From Fluviicola sp. XM-24bin1 (GTDB lineage Bacteria > Bacteroidota > Bacteroidia > Flavobacteriales_D > Crocinitomicaceae), in NCBI GenBank assembly GCA_003149635.1, contig QCWI01000001.1:185938-249937 (forward strand): a DNA stretch of 64,000 nt. The letters run 5' to 3'. Positions 34,845 through 44,277 of the stretch are shown piece after piece; the first letter of the stretch is position 1, and each line of letters opens with the position of its first letter. The notes under the pieces are model-generated. The model ran no database searches and was not told where the DNA came from. It worked only from the letters and a program-made list of their open reading frames with translations. The position numbers and the translations under genes were made by a program.

Positions 34845-35697
34845 CTATTTCTCATTTTTACTGGCCTTTGAAATTAGGAAATTGATAAAAACGCTACAGG
34901 TGACTAACATGAATTTTGCTTCATCAAAAGAAACTTCTGAATCCCCTTCCAATAGTTTGTGGCGAATTCCGCCAGCATCGCTGGTATATCCGTAGAGTGC
35001 AGAAAATCCAGTTTTCAATGCGCTATGGATTTTATTTTCGGTTTCCAGTTTTTTCAGCGTAACCCCAAGGGTGGCTTTTTTATCACCAGTGAGAATAGAA
35101 CAAATTGATTCTACTGCTAAAATTGATTCTTTAATTGAATTTCTGTAATCTGGATTGCTCCTATCTGACAATTTTTGAATAACCGAATTCAAATGTAGGT
35201 TCACTCCACTGTATGATGATAGCGCTTGCGTTTTGATCAACGACTCGTCTATTTCAGATAATTCGAATTCATTCGATATTGGAACAATTTGACCATTTAA
35301 CAATCGATAACCGGAGTTTTCAGATTCTAGAACTTTGTTGGTGAATTCAATAAACTCCTCCGGATAGAAGTTGACTTCGTCGTGCTCAAAGTTTGCTATT
35401 AGTTCAATGAAATCATAAATTCGATACCAAGCGGCATCAAAGAATCGAGCTCTTATAACATCTGTAGCCTCAAATCGATAGCTTGAAATCTCGTCAATTG
35501 GCTCCTTGAAAAACTCTATCCATAAAACTTTACAGAATGTGAAAAAGTCAAGATCAAAGCTTGAGTTTCGATCCAATATATCTAATTAGATGTAATTTGA
35601 CTCCGTTCCATAGGTTGTTTCGAAGAGCGATATCAATCGATTCCATTTGTATAGATTTTGTTGCATCTACGTGCCCCATTCGTTTTGAAAATGTCAT
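34845..35697 (-). pseudogene. AbiJ-type (AbiJ-NTD4) abortive-infection gene with frameshift
   Basis: The 243-residue open part (34845-35576) has a domain with FFDAAWYRIYDFIEL and ENSGYRLLNGQIVPISNE (AbiJ-NTD4-like). It is followed by a HEPN-like helical domain ending LKTGFSALYGYTSDAGGIRH and FDEAKFMLVTCSVFINF. Its only start would be TTG 35576, mid-domain. Upstream, ATG at 35697 opens MTFSKRMGHVDATKSIQME then ALRNNLWNGVKLHLIRYI, exactly the missing N-terminus, in a different frame that stops at 35554. One extra base near 35575-35590 explains both. The whole is 284 codons, a full-length family size. The gene is AT-rich compared with its neighbours and single, as many defence genes are. Confidence 0.7.
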
Positions 35698-35800
35698 CTA
35701 AATCGATTTATACAGTGTATGCTTTTAAACATACAAATAATACACACAGCTTATTTTAAGTTCTCAGTCAAATGTCCTCCCCGTCCTGCGGACACCCCCA

Positions 35801-35888
35801 CTTCGGCAGGCTCAGTGCATCGCTCCAAAGGGGGAATAAATCTCCCTCATAATAGGTCTAGTTTCTAGCGTCTGACAGTCTAGCGTCT
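35801..35888. repeat. Intergenic repeat cluster
   Basis: Holds CTTCGGCAGGCTCAG (35801-35815), a copy of a family dispersed in the window, then AAAGGGGGAAT...CTCCCTC, and two direct copies of TCTAGCGTCT (35864-35873 and 35879-35888). The rest of the 35698-35964 gap is AT-rich before it and holds the yceD promoter after it. Confidence 0.55.
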
Positions 35889-35917
35889 CGGAAAAAAAAG
35901 AAATCCCCACTTCCCTG

Positions 35918-35945
35918 TTGATTTCAAATAAAATCTTTACCTTTG
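35918..35945 (+). promoter_or_regulatory. Promoter of the yceD-rpmF-plsX-fabH block
   Basis: TTG at 35918-35920, a 17-base spacer and an exact TACCTTTG box (35938-35945) match the Bacteroidota consensus TTG-N17-19-TAnnTTTG. The GTG start of yceD is 19 bases downstream. Confidence 0.7.
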
Positions 35946-35964
35946 CCGTCCAATTTTTTACGCA

Positions 35965-36552
35965 GTGGCGAAGACTGACAGAGCATTTGTGATACCCTTC
36001 GTGGGACTTAAAATCGGAATGCACACGTTCGAATTCAAGATTGCGGATGCGTTCTTTGAGCAAGTTGAGTACTCTTTAATCGAAAAAGGAAACGTCGATG
36101 TGACGCTGAATTTAGAGAAAAAAGAGACCATGATGATCGGTGATTTCACCATCAACGGAAAAGTAGCAGCAAGTTGCGACTTGTGTAACGAACCCGTTGA
36201 GGTAGATATCGAAGGGGGATACCAGTTGATCTTTAAGTTCGACGATAAACCCACTGACGATGAAACATTGATTATCGTGTATCCAGAAGAATTCGAAATC
36301 GATATTCGAGAGAACCTTTTGGAACTAATCTCCGTATCGCTTCCAAGCAGAACCATTCATGAGGATGGCGAATGCGACGAAGAAATGCTGGAACTACTCA
36401 ACGAGTACCGTGTTAACGCTGATGACGAAGACCTTGAGGATGAGGACTACGAAGAAGCAGAGGATACAGAGGAGGAATCCGACGATGATTATGAATACAT
36501 CGATCCGCGTTGGGCCGCATTGAAAAATTTGGGAAACAAAAAAGATGAGTAG
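35965..36552 (+). CDS. YceD/DUF177 family protein
   Basis: The 195-residue protein is of the DUF177 (YceD) family, which precedes rpmF in most bacteria and has been linked to 23S rRNA accumulation in plants and E. coli. The start is GTG. A conserved CDLCNEPVEVDIEGGYQLIFK motif (about residues 72-92), carrying the CxxC pair, and IDIRENLLELISVSLP near 112 are clear. The C-terminal 60 residues are strongly acidic (EDLEDEDYEEAEDTEEESDDD), longer than usual. It leads the fatty-acid block. Confidence 0.9.
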   Translation: MAKTDRAFVIPFVGLKIGMHTFEFKIADAFFEQVEYSLIEKGNVDVTLNLEKKETMMIGDFTINGKVAASCDLCNEPVEVDIEGGYQLIFKFDDKPTDDETLIIVYPEEFEIDIRENLLELISVSLPSRTIHEDGECDEEMLELLNEYRVNADDEDLEDEDYEEAEDTEEESDDDYEYIDPRWAALKNLGNKKDE

Positions 36553-36643
36553 AACACTGAGCAAGAAGAAGCACTGCTTCTGATGGAACCGAAGTGTGAC
36601 TTGAATGAATAAGAATTTTAAGAACTGATATAAACAAAGTAAA

Positions 36644-36835
36644 ATGGCACATCCTAAACGAAAAATATCCAGAACACGTCGTGACAAAAGAAGAACACAC
36701 GTGAAGGGTGAAGCGAAAAACATCGCAACATGTCCTACAACTGGACAGCCGCACTTGTTCCACCATGCACACTGGCATGAAGGGAAATTGTACTACAAAG
36801 GAAAAGTAGTAGCAGAGAAGGAAGTTGCAGTATAA
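36644..36835 (+). CDS. rpmF: 50S ribosomal protein L32, zinc-free form
   Basis: The 63-residue L32 has the N-terminal [21 protein letters not shown]. The region that usually holds two CxxC zinc pairs reads [25 protein letters not shown], with a single cysteine and extra histidines. It is therefore the cysteine-poor form found in many Flavobacteriia. It lies between yceD and plsX, the classic order. Confidence 0.95.
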   Translation: MAHPKRKISRTRRDKRRTHVKGEAKNIATCPTTGQPHLFHHAHWHEGKLYYKGKVVAEKEVAV

Positions 36836-36859
36836 TTTTCTGTACTTTAGTTCTTCTTT

Positions 36860-37798
36860 ATGAAGATAGGTATAGACGTACTTGGTGGTGACTTCGCTCC
36901 TGAAGCTAATTTAGGGGGCGCAGCCCTAGCACGCCAAGAACTTCCAGCGGACGTAAAAATCGTTCTGATAGGCGACCAGAAGAGTATTCTGAGTGGCCTT
37001 TCTTCGTTAAATGAGGATGCCTCAAACTACGAAATCGTGCATGCACCCGATGCCATCACGATGCACGATCACCCGACCCGCGCACTGTCTCAAAAACCCA
37101 ATAGCTCCATCGCCGTAGGATTCGATAAACTGGCGAAAGGAGAAATCAACGTTTTCGCAAGTACAGGAAATACCGGAGCCATGCTCGTGGGATCCATGTT
37201 CAAAATCACCACTATTCCAGGAGTGATTCGTCCATGTATTACTTCGACACTTCCGGGAATTGACGGAACCAAGTCCATTATTCTGGATGTGGGAACCAAC
37301 GCCGATTGCAAACCTGACGTGCTCCATCAATTCGCCGTGCTTGGATCTCTGTATTCAAAGAACGTGTACGGAATTGAAAATCCACGTGTGGCTTTGTTGA
37401 ACATTGGGGAAGAACCTGGCAAAGGAAACGTATTGACGCAAGCGACCTACAAATTGTTGGAAGAAGCCGATAATTTGAACTTCACAGGAAATCTGGAAGG
37501 ACGCGATTTGTTCCTCGGTAAAGCAGACGTCATTGTCTGTGATGGATTTACAGGAAATGTGGTCTTGAAAGAAGCTGAAGGAATTTACGGCATCATGCGC
37601 AAACGAGGTATTCGCGACGAGTACTTCGATCGTTTCAATTATGAAAACTATGGCGGCACTCCGATTTTAGGAGTGAAAGGAAACGTGATTATCGGTCACG
37701 GAATTTCCAACGATATCGCCGTGAAAAATATGTTATTACACTCACACGAAGTAGCCGAATCTGGATTGGCCACTCGTATTGGAGAAGCATTTGAATAA
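36860..37798 (+). CDS. plsX: Phosphate acyltransferase PlsX
   Basis: Converts acyl-ACP to acyl-phosphate, the donor for the first step of phospholipid synthesis. The 312 residues are the usual length. The start [18 protein letters not shown], the stretch [14 protein letters not shown] (about 94-107) and [12 protein letters not shown] followed by [15 protein letters not shown] are family marks. The gene lies 24 bases after rpmF, and 4 bases before fabH. Confidence 0.97.
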   Translation: MKIGIDVLGGDFAPEANLGGAALARQELPADVKIVLIGDQKSILSGLSSLNEDASNYEIVHAPDAITMHDHPTRALSQKPNSSIAVGFDKLAKGEINVFASTGNTGAMLVGSMFKITTIPGVIRPCITSTLPGIDGTKSIILDVGTNADCKPDVLHQFAVLGSLYSKNVYGIENPRVALLNIGEEPGKGNVLTQATYKLLEEADNLNFTGNLEGRDLFLGKADVIVCDGFTGNVVLKEAEGIYGIMRKRGIRDEYFDRFNYENYGGTPILGVKGNVIIGHGISNDIAVKNMLLHSHEVAESGLATRIGEAFE

Positions 37799-37802
37799 AA
37801 CT

Positions 37803-38786
37803 ATGAAAACCACAGCTGCAATTACAGGCGTTCAAGGGTATCTTCCCGATCACATTTTGTCGAACGAAGACCTTTCGAAAATCGTAGACACATCCGACGA
37901 GTGGATTACCACGCGTACAGGAATTAAAGAACGTCGTATTATGAAAGACGGAGCTTCTTCTGATATGGGAGAACACGCCGTTAGAGGATTGTTGGAAAAA
38001 ACGGGAACGAGCGCAGAAGAGATCGATTTGGTGATCGTCGCTACAGTGACTCCCGATTATCCGTTTCCAAGTACAGCGAACGTAATCTGTGATAAAGTTG
38101 GAATGAAAAACGCATGGGGGTATGACCTTATCGCGGCATGTTCTGGATTTATTTACGGATTGGCTACAGGAGCTCAATTCATCGAAACGGGACGTTACAA
38201 GAAAGTAATCGTAGTTGGGGTAGATAAAATGTCCTCTATTATCGATTACCAAGATCGTACGACTTGTGTGATTTTCGGTGACGGTTGTGGAGCAGTAATG
38301 TTGGAACCGGATACAGAAGGATTCGGACTTCAAGACTTCATGTTGCATTCAGACGGTTCAGGTCGTCAGTACTTATTGCAAAAAGCAGGAGGATCTGCGA
38401 AACCAGCATCGATTGAAACAGTAGAAGCACGTGAACACTACGTTCACCAGGAAGGAAAGCAGGTATTTAAGTTCGCCGTTACGAATATGGCGGATGTTTC
38501 TGCAGCCATCATGGATAAGAATAATTTGACAAGCGATGACGTAGATTGGTTGGTGCCGCACCAGGCAAACTTGCGTATCATCGACGCAACCGCAAACCGA
38601 ATGGGATTGTCTAAAGAAAAGGTGATGATCAACATTCAGAAGTACGGAAATACAACAGCAGGTACTTTACCACTTTGTTTGTGGGATTACGAGAAGCAAT
38701 TGAAGAAAGGCGACAACATCATCCTTTCCGCATTTGGTGGAGGATTTACGTGGGGTGCTGTGTACCTGAAATGGGCCTATAATTAA
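37803..38786 (+). CDS. fabH: 3-oxoacyl-ACP synthase III FabH
   Basis: Condenses acetyl-CoA (or branched starters) with malonyl-ACP to begin fatty acid synthesis. The 327 residues hold the catalytic cysteine in [13 protein letters not shown] (about residue 112), the histidine in [11 protein letters not shown] and the asparagine in [11 protein letters not shown]. The start is ATG 37803; an in-frame ATG at 37779 inside plsX is too early. Bacteroidota FabH often uses branched starter units; no substrate residue decides it here. Confidence 0.96.
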   Translation: MKTTAAITGVQGYLPDHILSNEDLSKIVDTSDEWITTRTGIKERRIMKDGASSDMGEHAVRGLLEKTGTSAEEIDLVIVATVTPDYPFPSTANVICDKVGMKNAWGYDLIAACSGFIYGLATGAQFIETGRYKKVIVVGVDKMSSIIDYQDRTTCVIFGDGCGAVMLEPDTEGFGLQDFMLHSDGSGRQYLLQKAGGSAKPASIETVEAREHYVHQEGKQVFKFAVTNMADVSAAIMDKNNLTSDDVDWLVPHQANLRIIDATANRMGLSKEKVMINIQKYGNTTAGTLPLCLWDYEKQLKKGDNIILSAFGGGFTWGAVYLKWAYN

Positions 38787-38827
38787 TAGAAAATACTATT
38801 TTTAAAACGGAATAAAACCAGAATACA

Positions 38828-39331
38828 ATGAATATCAAGGAAATACAGGATTTGATCAAGTTTGTTGCTAAATCCGGTGTAAACGAGGTTGAGATCGAAC
38901 AAAAAGATTTTAAAATCACGATTAAAGCTGAGGATAAGAGCGCAAAAGAAGAGAAGCAAATCATCGTACAAGCAGCTGCACCAGCGCCAGCGGCAATTCC
39001 TGCGGCACCGGCTCCGGCTCCAGTAGCAGCTGCACCAGCGGCGGCACCTGCACCAGCAGCAGAAGCACCAGCAGCAAGCGACGATTCAAAATACGTACAA
39101 ATCAAATCTCCAATGATCGGTACTTTCTACCGTTCTTCTGGTCCAGACAAAGATCCATTTGTTCAGGTTGGGGATACAATTACTGCGGAAAGCACTGTAT
39201 GTATTATCGAAGCGATGAAGTTGTTCAACGATATCGAAGCAGAATTGTCTGGTAAAATCGTTAAGATTTTGGTAGATGACGCGTCTCCGGTAGAGTACGA
39301 TCAGCCATTGTTCTTGGTAGATCCTTCGTAA
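38828..39331 (+). CDS. accB: Acetyl-CoA carboxylase biotin carboxyl carrier protein
   Basis: The 167-residue BCCP carries the biotin moved between carboxylase and carboxyltransferase. N-terminal domain NIKEIQDLIKFVAKSGVNEVEIEQ is followed by a linker of Ala/Pro repeats (about residues 52-88). The biotinyl domain ends VCIIEAMKLFNDIEAELSG; lysine in EAMKL is biotinylated (the usual next residue is Met). It lies 41 bases after fabH, and accC follows. Confidence 0.96.
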   Translation: MNIKEIQDLIKFVAKSGVNEVEIEQKDFKITIKAEDKSAKEEKQIIVQAAAPAPAAIPAAPAPAPVAAAPAAAPAPAAEAPAASDDSKYVQIKSPMIGTFYRSSGPDKDPFVQVGDTITAESTVCIIEAMKLFNDIEAELSGKIVKILVDDASPVEYDQPLFLVDPS

Positions 39332-39391
39332 GGATACACCCTACATATTTCATGAATCAAGTCCATTTCGGACTTAACTAATTCGAAAATT

Positions 39392-40726
39392 ATGTTCAAA
39401 AAGATATTAATTGCGAACAGGGGAGAAATTGCGTTGCGCGTAATCCGTACAGCAAAAGAAATGGGTATCAAAACAGTAGCGGTTTATTCCACTGCTGATA
39501 AAGATAGCCTTCCAGTTCGTTTTGCAGATGAAGCAGTGTGTATCGGGCCTGCGGTAAGTGCTGAATCGTACTTGTCCATCCCAAACATCATTGCCGCTGC
39601 TGAAATTACCAACGCAGACGCGATCCACCCAGGATACGGTTTCTTGTCTGAAAACGCGAACTTCTCTCGTCGTTGTGCTGAGAACAACATCAAATTTATT
39701 GGTGCAACTCCAGAGCAAATCGACGGAATGGGAGATAAGGCAAACGCGAAGGCAACAATGATTGCAGCGGGAGTTCCTTGTATTCCAGGATCAGACGGAT
39801 TGTTGGAAGACATCGCACATGCGAAGAAAGTAGCCAAGAAGATCAAATACCCAATCATTCTGAAAGCAACTGCCGGAGGTGGTGGTAAAGGAATGCGTAT
39901 TGTTTGGGAAGAAGAAAACTTGGAAGAGGCGTGGGACAAAACACGTCAGGAAGCAGGAGCGGCATTCGGTAACGATGGAATCTACATGGAGAAATTCATT
40001 GAGGAGCCACGTCACATTGAGATTCAAATTGCAGGAGATCAATTCGGAAATGCATGTCACCTTTCAGAGCGTGATTGTTCTATTCAGCGTCGTCACCAGA
40101 AATTGGTAGAGGAAACTCCATCTCCGTTCATGACAGATGAATTGCGCGAGAAAATGGGAGAAGCGGCTATTAAAGCAACGAAAGCAGTAAACTACGAAGG
40201 TGTAGGTACAGTGGAGTTCTTGGTAGACAAAAACCGCGACTTTTATTTCATGGAGATGAATACGCGTATTCAGGTAGAGCACACGATTACAGAAGAAGTA
40301 ATTAACTACGATTTGATCAAAGAGCAAATCAAGTTGGCTGCTGGCGATAAGATGTCTGGAGAGAATTATTACCCAGCATTGCACGCAATTCAGTGTCGTA
40401 TAAACGCGGAAGACCCACACAATGGATTCCGTCCTTCACCAGGAAAGATCACGAGTTACCACGCTCCAGGAGGACACGGAATTCGTATCGATACGCACGT
40501 GTACGCGGGATATACAATTCCACCGCACTACGATTCAATGATTTCAAAATTGATCGTTGTAGCACAATCGCGTAAGGAAGCAATTACTAAGATGAAACGT
40601 GCTTTGGATGAGTACATCATCGAAGGAATTAAAACGACCATTCCATTCCACCAGAAATTGATGGAAGATCCAAAATTCGTAGAGGGTGATTTCACCACAG
40701 CGTTTATGGACACCTTCGAATTCTAA
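39392..40726 (+). CDS. accC: Acetyl-CoA carboxylase biotin carboxylase subunit
   Basis: ATP-grasp enzyme that carboxylates biotin on BCCP. The 444 residues match the family. Marks are [21 protein letters not shown] (1-20 region), [16 protein letters not shown], the ATP loop [14 protein letters not shown] (about 158-171), [14 protein letters not shown] and the catalytic [16 protein letters not shown]. The shared terminator stem follows 20 bases after the stop and closes the yceD-to-accC block. Confidence 0.97.
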   Translation: MFKKILIANRGEIALRVIRTAKEMGIKTVAVYSTADKDSLPVRFADEAVCIGPAVSAESYLSIPNIIAAAEITNADAIHPGYGFLSENANFSRRCAENNIKFIGATPEQIDGMGDKANAKATMIAAGVPCIPGSDGLLEDIAHAKKVAKKIKYPIILKATAGGGGKGMRIVWEEENLEEAWDKTRQEAGAAFGNDGIYMEKFIEEPRHIEIQIAGDQFGNACHLSERDCSIQRRHQKLVEETPSPFMTDELREKMGEAAIKATKAVNYEGVGTVEFLVDKNRDFYFMEMNTRIQVEHTITEEVINYDLIKEQIKLAAGDKMSGENYYPALHAIQCRINAEDPHNGFRPSPGKITSYHAPGGHGIRIDTHVYAGYTIPPHYDSMISKLIVVAQSRKEAITKMKRALDEYIIEGIKTTIPFHQKLMEDPKFVEGDFTTAFMDTFEF

Positions 40727-40747
40727 GGAATACCAACTCATAAGAAA

Positions 40748-40779
40748 CCCTGACATCGCTAGATAGTCAGGGTTTTTTT
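40748..40779 (+). terminator. Intrinsic terminator after accC
   Basis: Stem CCCTGAC / GTCAGGG with an 11-base loop, then seven T. Third copy of this stem in the window. Confidence 0.9.
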
Positions 40780-40793
40780 GTTTGAATTGGGCG

Positions 40794-40808
40794 CTTCGAG
40801 AGCCTCAG
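40794..40808. repeat. Copy of the CTTCG-CTCAG intergenic repeat
   Basis: CTTCGAGAGCCTCAG matches in reverse complement the elements at 55218, 56441 and 62149. Confidence 0.5.
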
Positions 40809-40850
40809 TCGTCGTTAGTTGCATTATTCTTTATTCCGCACTCACACTCC

Positions 40851-41690
40851 TCACTCTCTTCTGTATCTCGTTGGTGTCATCCCTTTCATCTCTCGAAACT
40901 TTCTATTGAAGTTGGACAGATTATTAAAGCCAGAAGCCTCGCTCACTGCGACAATGCTCATTTCAGGATTGTTTTTCAGCATCCTACAAGCGGCCTCCAA
41001 GCGAATTTCTAGCAAGAATTGAAAGAAGGTTTTACGAGTACGTCGTTTGAAATAGCGACAAAACGCGTTCGGTGTCATGTTAGCGAGATCGGCAATTTCT
41101 TGAAGCGTAATGGGGTTTTGATAGTTTGAGATCGCGTGATTCATTACCTTACTCATGCGCTCGCCTTCATCATCGGAATAAACTTTCTGGTACACGAATG
41201 AAGATAAAGAAGAAGTCTTCGAGCTTGCCGCTAATTTTAGGATCTCCAAAAAGGAAATCATCCGCTCAAAATGTGATTGTCCATGCAATTCAAGGAACAA
41301 TGATTTAATTCCAGAAACCTTTTCTTGAACCTGAACGCCGCTTTCCAGTTTTCTGAGCAGTGGCTGTAGATATTCCATCTCAGGAAGATCGAAGAAGGAA
41401 TCCCCGAAAGAACTTTTGGTAAAGAACAACGTGAGCATGTGCGCTTCTTGGCCTTCAACGGGATTGTTTCGAAAAAGGTGTGGAATGTTAGAGCCAACGA
41501 TGAAAACATCATTCGGTTTGAAGTAGTTGACCGTATCCCCAACAATCAATTCGCCTTCACCTGCCAGAACGATGGAAATTTGAATTTCTTCGTGCTGATG
41601 CAAATGGGGGTAGAATTGCGCTGCCTTATCTACTTGATAGATCAATGCACTCTTCTCAGGTTTCGGTATTTGAAACGGTAAAACTTTCAT
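40851..41690 (-). CDS. AraC family transcriptional regulator
   Basis: The 279-residue regulator has an N-terminal cupin-type ligand domain (FYPHLHQHEEIQISIVLAGEGELIVGD, residues 26-53) and a C-terminal pair of helix-turn-helix motifs (TLQEIADLANMTPNAFCRYFKRRTRKTFFQFLLEIR and MSIVAVSEASGFNNLSNFNRKFREMKGMTPTRYRR). It is transcribed divergently from the hydroxyproline operon, with 135 bases between, so it is likely its regulator and the effector a hydroxyproline-related compound. That role is inferred from position. Confidence 0.85.
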   Translation of the reverse strand: MKVLPFQIPKPEKSALIYQVDKAAQFYPHLHQHEEIQISIVLAGEGELIVGDTVNYFKPNDVFIVGSNIPHLFRNNPVEGQEAHMLTLFFTKSSFGDSFFDLPEMEYLQPLLRKLESGVQVQEKVSGIKSLFLELHGQSHFERMISFLEILKLAASSKTSSLSSFVYQKVYSDDEGERMSKVMNHAISNYQNPITLQEIADLANMTPNAFCRYFKRRTRKTFFQFLLEIRLEAACRMLKNNPEMSIVAVSEASGFNNLSNFNRKFREMKGMTPTRYRRE

Positions 41691-41794
41691 TTATGGATAA
41701 ATGTTACTCCAAAACACACTATAAAATTATAAAATAGGGTAAAATAGTATCAGTAATGGGTAAATTATCTCAACCTATTCGCTCGGATTCGGTG

Positions 41795-41802
41795 TAGTTT
41801 TG
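41795..41802 (+). promoter_or_regulatory. Candidate -7 box of the hydroxyproline operon
   Basis: TAGTTTTG matches TAnnTTTG exactly and lies 23 bases before the first ATG. No clear TTG -33 box is visible, which would fit activator dependence on the AraC protein. Confidence 0.4.
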
Positions 41803-41825
41803 AGCTAGTCTTTAAAACAATAATC

Positions 41826-42749
41826 ATGAATTGGAAAGGAGTTTTCCCAGCAGTTACTACGAAGTTTACTTCGGAAGATACGCTGGACTTGCACATGTTT
41901 GAAGTGAATATCAAAGCGCAATTGGATGCCGGAGTTCACGGAATTATTCTAGGAGGAACTTTGGGCGAGGCGAGCACTTTGTCTGATGATGAGAAAAGAA
42001 CATTGGTTCGAGAAGCTGTTCGAATTGTAGATGGAAAGGTTCCAGTGGTAATCAATATTGCGGAACAAACTACGAAAGCGGCGATGGATGCAGCTCAAAA
42101 AGCGAAAGAAGATGGCGCCAGCGGATTGATGATGTTGCCTCCAATGCGTTACAAAGCGGACGACCGCGAAACAGTGACGTATTACAAGGCCGTTGCTAAC
42201 AGTACGGATTTACCAATCATGGTGTATAACAATCCGGTTGATTACGGAATCGAAGTAACACTAGATATGTTCGCCGATTTGTTGCGTGATTGTCCAAATA
42301 TTGAAGCTGTAAAAGAATCTACGCGCGATTTGTCCAATATTACCCGATTGAGAAACCGTTTCAGAGACCGACTTACCATTTTATCTGGGGTGGACACTTT
42401 GGCCCTCGAAAGCTTGTTCATGGGAGCCGATGGTTGGGTAGCTGGATTGGTGTGTGCTTTCCCGAAAGAAACCGTCGCGATTTACGAATTGGCGCATGCC
42501 GGAAAGCATCAAGAAGCCTTGAATATTTACCGATGGTTCTTACCTTTATTGGAGTTGGACATCAATTCGAAATTGGTTCAAAATATCAAATTGGCGGAAG
42601 TGGCAACGGGGATCGGGACGGAGAATGTTCGTGCTCCAAGACTTCCACTAATTGAAGAAGAACGCGCCCATGTTTTACGCATTATTGAAGAAGGTTTGGC
42701 ATCAAGACCGACCTTACCAGAGTATAAAAACCTGACAGCAACTATTTAA
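41826..42749 (+). CDS. DapA-family lyase, likely 1-pyrroline-4-hydroxy-2-carboxylate deaminase
   Basis: The 307-residue protein is of the DHDPS/NAL aldolase family: GGTLGEASTLSDDEK (start of the barrel), YNNPVDYGIEV (Tyr of the proton relay), and the Schiff-base lysine in VKESTRDL (about residue 166). Together with its neighbours it should deaminate Delta1-pyrroline-4-hydroxy-2-carboxylate to 2-oxoglutarate semialdehyde. Dihydrodipicolinate synthase activity is unlikely because the context is catabolic. The next gene starts one base after its stop. Confidence 0.8.
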   Translation: MNWKGVFPAVTTKFTSEDTLDLHMFEVNIKAQLDAGVHGIILGGTLGEASTLSDDEKRTLVREAVRIVDGKVPVVINIAEQTTKAAMDAAQKAKEDGASGLMMLPPMRYKADDRETVTYYKAVANSTDLPIMVYNNPVDYGIEVTLDMFADLLRDCPNIEAVKESTRDLSNITRLRNRFRDRLTILSGVDTLALESLFMGADGWVAGLVCAFPKETVAIYELAHAGKHQEALNIYRWFLPLLELDINSKLVQNIKLAEVATGIGTENVRAPRLPLIEEERAHVLRIIEEGLASRPTLPEYKNLTATI

Positions 42750-42750
42750 T

Positions 42751-44277
42751 ATGATCACAGGAAAAAGTTATATCGGATTTTCGCAGCAAAGCAGCGGATC
42801 CACAACGTATAAAACCATTAATCCAAAGTTGAATTTGGAAAACGAATGGGTTTTCACGGAAGCGACATCAGAAGAAATTGACGAAGCAATAAACATGGCT
42901 TGGATAGCATTTAAGGCATACAGAAATATCTCAGAATCAGATCGCGCCAAGTTTTTGAATGCCATTGCGGATGAAATTGAAGCCTTGGGTGATGATCTTG
43001 TTCAGATGTATTGTGCCGAATCTGGATTGCCCGAAGGACGTGCAAATGGAGAACGCAATCGTACGGTTTTTCAATTGAGGTCTTTTGCTGAAATGTTGCA
43101 ATCTGATGACTGGAAGCAAGTTTCCATCGATACGGCAATTCCCGATCGCACGCCGGCACCAAAACCGGACTTACGTCGTAGCGTTTTGCCTTTGGGGCCT
43201 GTCGCAGTTTTTGGATCTTCCAATTTCCCATTGGCGTATTCAACAGCTGGAGGGGATACAGCTAGTGCATTGGCGGTTGGATGTCCGGTGGTGGTAAAAA
43301 GTCATCCTATGCACGCCGGAACCGGTGAGTTGATAGCAGGAGCCATTGTTCGTGCGGCCCAAGCCACAGGAATGCCTGAAGGGGTTTTTTCCAATTTGAA
43401 CAGCAAAGGAATTGAAGTCGGACAGCGTTTGGTCAAACATCCAAAGATCAAAGCAGTTGGATTTACAGGAAGTATCCGAGGCGGTCGTGCACTTTTGGAT
43501 TTGGCCGCTCAGCGCACTGAACCGATTCCCGTTTTTGCAGAAATGGGAAGTATCAATCCAGTCGTAATTACGCAAAATGCTTTGGAGTATAACGGATCGA
43601 AATGGGCCGAAACATACGCTGGATCGATTACCTTGGGAACAGGGCAGTTTTGTACCAATCCCGGGTTAATTTTGGGAATTAAGTCTCGAGAACTTACCTC
43701 TTTTACGGAAGAGCTAGCGGAAAAAATCGTCACGATCGATCCCATGGTGATGTTGCATCCCAACATCAAATCTGCGTACGGAAGAATGAAATCTGAAGTA
43801 ACTGGACAGAGCGGCGTATCCGTATTGAGCGCACCGTTGGAAGTAGAGACGAATTATGCCGATCAAGCTGTTGCGACAGTCGATGGAAGTGCCTTCCTCT
43901 CGAATCCGAAATTGCATACCGAAGTATTTGGGCCGTTTTCCATAGTCGTGCAATGCGAAGATGAAGCCCAATTACTTGAAATCATAGAGAATTTAGAAGG
44001 GCAATTGACCGGTACGATCATCGCCGAAGACAGCGATCTTCCCAACTTACATACGATTGTAGACGAAATGCGTCAACGCGTAGGTCGATTGATTTTCAAT
44101 GGTGTTCCAACGGGCGTTGAGGTGTGTCCTTCCATGAATCATGGAGGCCCATATCCATCTTCCACAGATCCACGTTTTACAGCGGTGGGGATGCATTCGG
44201 TACGTCGTTGGGTTCGATTGATTTCGTACCAGAATATGCCGGAATCTTTGTTGCCAAATGAATTGCAAAATGGCTAA
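42751..44277 (+). CDS. 2-oxoglutarate semialdehyde dehydrogenase
   Basis: The 508-residue aldehyde dehydrogenase oxidises 2-oxoglutarate semialdehyde (2,5-dioxopentanoate) to 2-oxoglutarate, the last step of hydroxyproline breakdown. Visible are the cofactor stretch FGSSNFPLAYSTAGGDTASALAVGCPVVVKSHP, the glutamate in VFAEMGSINPV and the catalytic cysteine in LGTGQFCTNPG. This GQFCTNPG form and the NFPLAYS stretch are characteristic of the KGSA dehydrogenase group. The gene overlaps the next one, so translation is coupled. Confidence 0.87.
   Translation: MITGKSYIGFSQQSSGSTTYKTINPKLNLENEWVFTEATSEEIDEAINMAWIAFKAYRNISESDRAKFLNAIADEIEALGDDLVQMYCAESGLPEGRANGERNRTVFQLRSFAEMLQSDDWKQVSIDTAIPDRTPAPKPDLRRSVLPLGPVAVFGSSNFPLAYSTAGGDTASALAVGCPVVVKSHPMHAGTGELIAGAIVRAAQATGMPEGVFSNLNSKGIEVGQRLVKHPKIKAVGFTGSIRGGRALLDLAAQRTEPIPVFAEMGSINPVVITQNALEYNGSKWAETYAGSITLGTGQFCTNPGLILGIKSRELTSFTEELAEKIVTIDPMVMLHPNIKSAYGRMKSEVTGQSGVSVLSAPLEVETNYADQAVATVDGSAFLSNPKLHTEVFGPFSIVVQCEDEAQLLEIIENLEGQLTGTIIAEDSDLPNLHTIVDEMRQRVGRLIFNGVPTGVEVCPSMNHGGPYPSSTDPRFTAVGMHSVRRWVRLISYQNMPESLLPNELQNG

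Noticed and set aside
37689..38348. Long open frame of 219 codons on the minus strand across plsX and fabH
   Set aside because: It lies fully antisense to two clear core genes and has no domain-like composition.
41826..42749. dapA for lysine synthesis
   Set aside because: Position inside the hydroxyproline operon points to the deaminase role in the same fold family.
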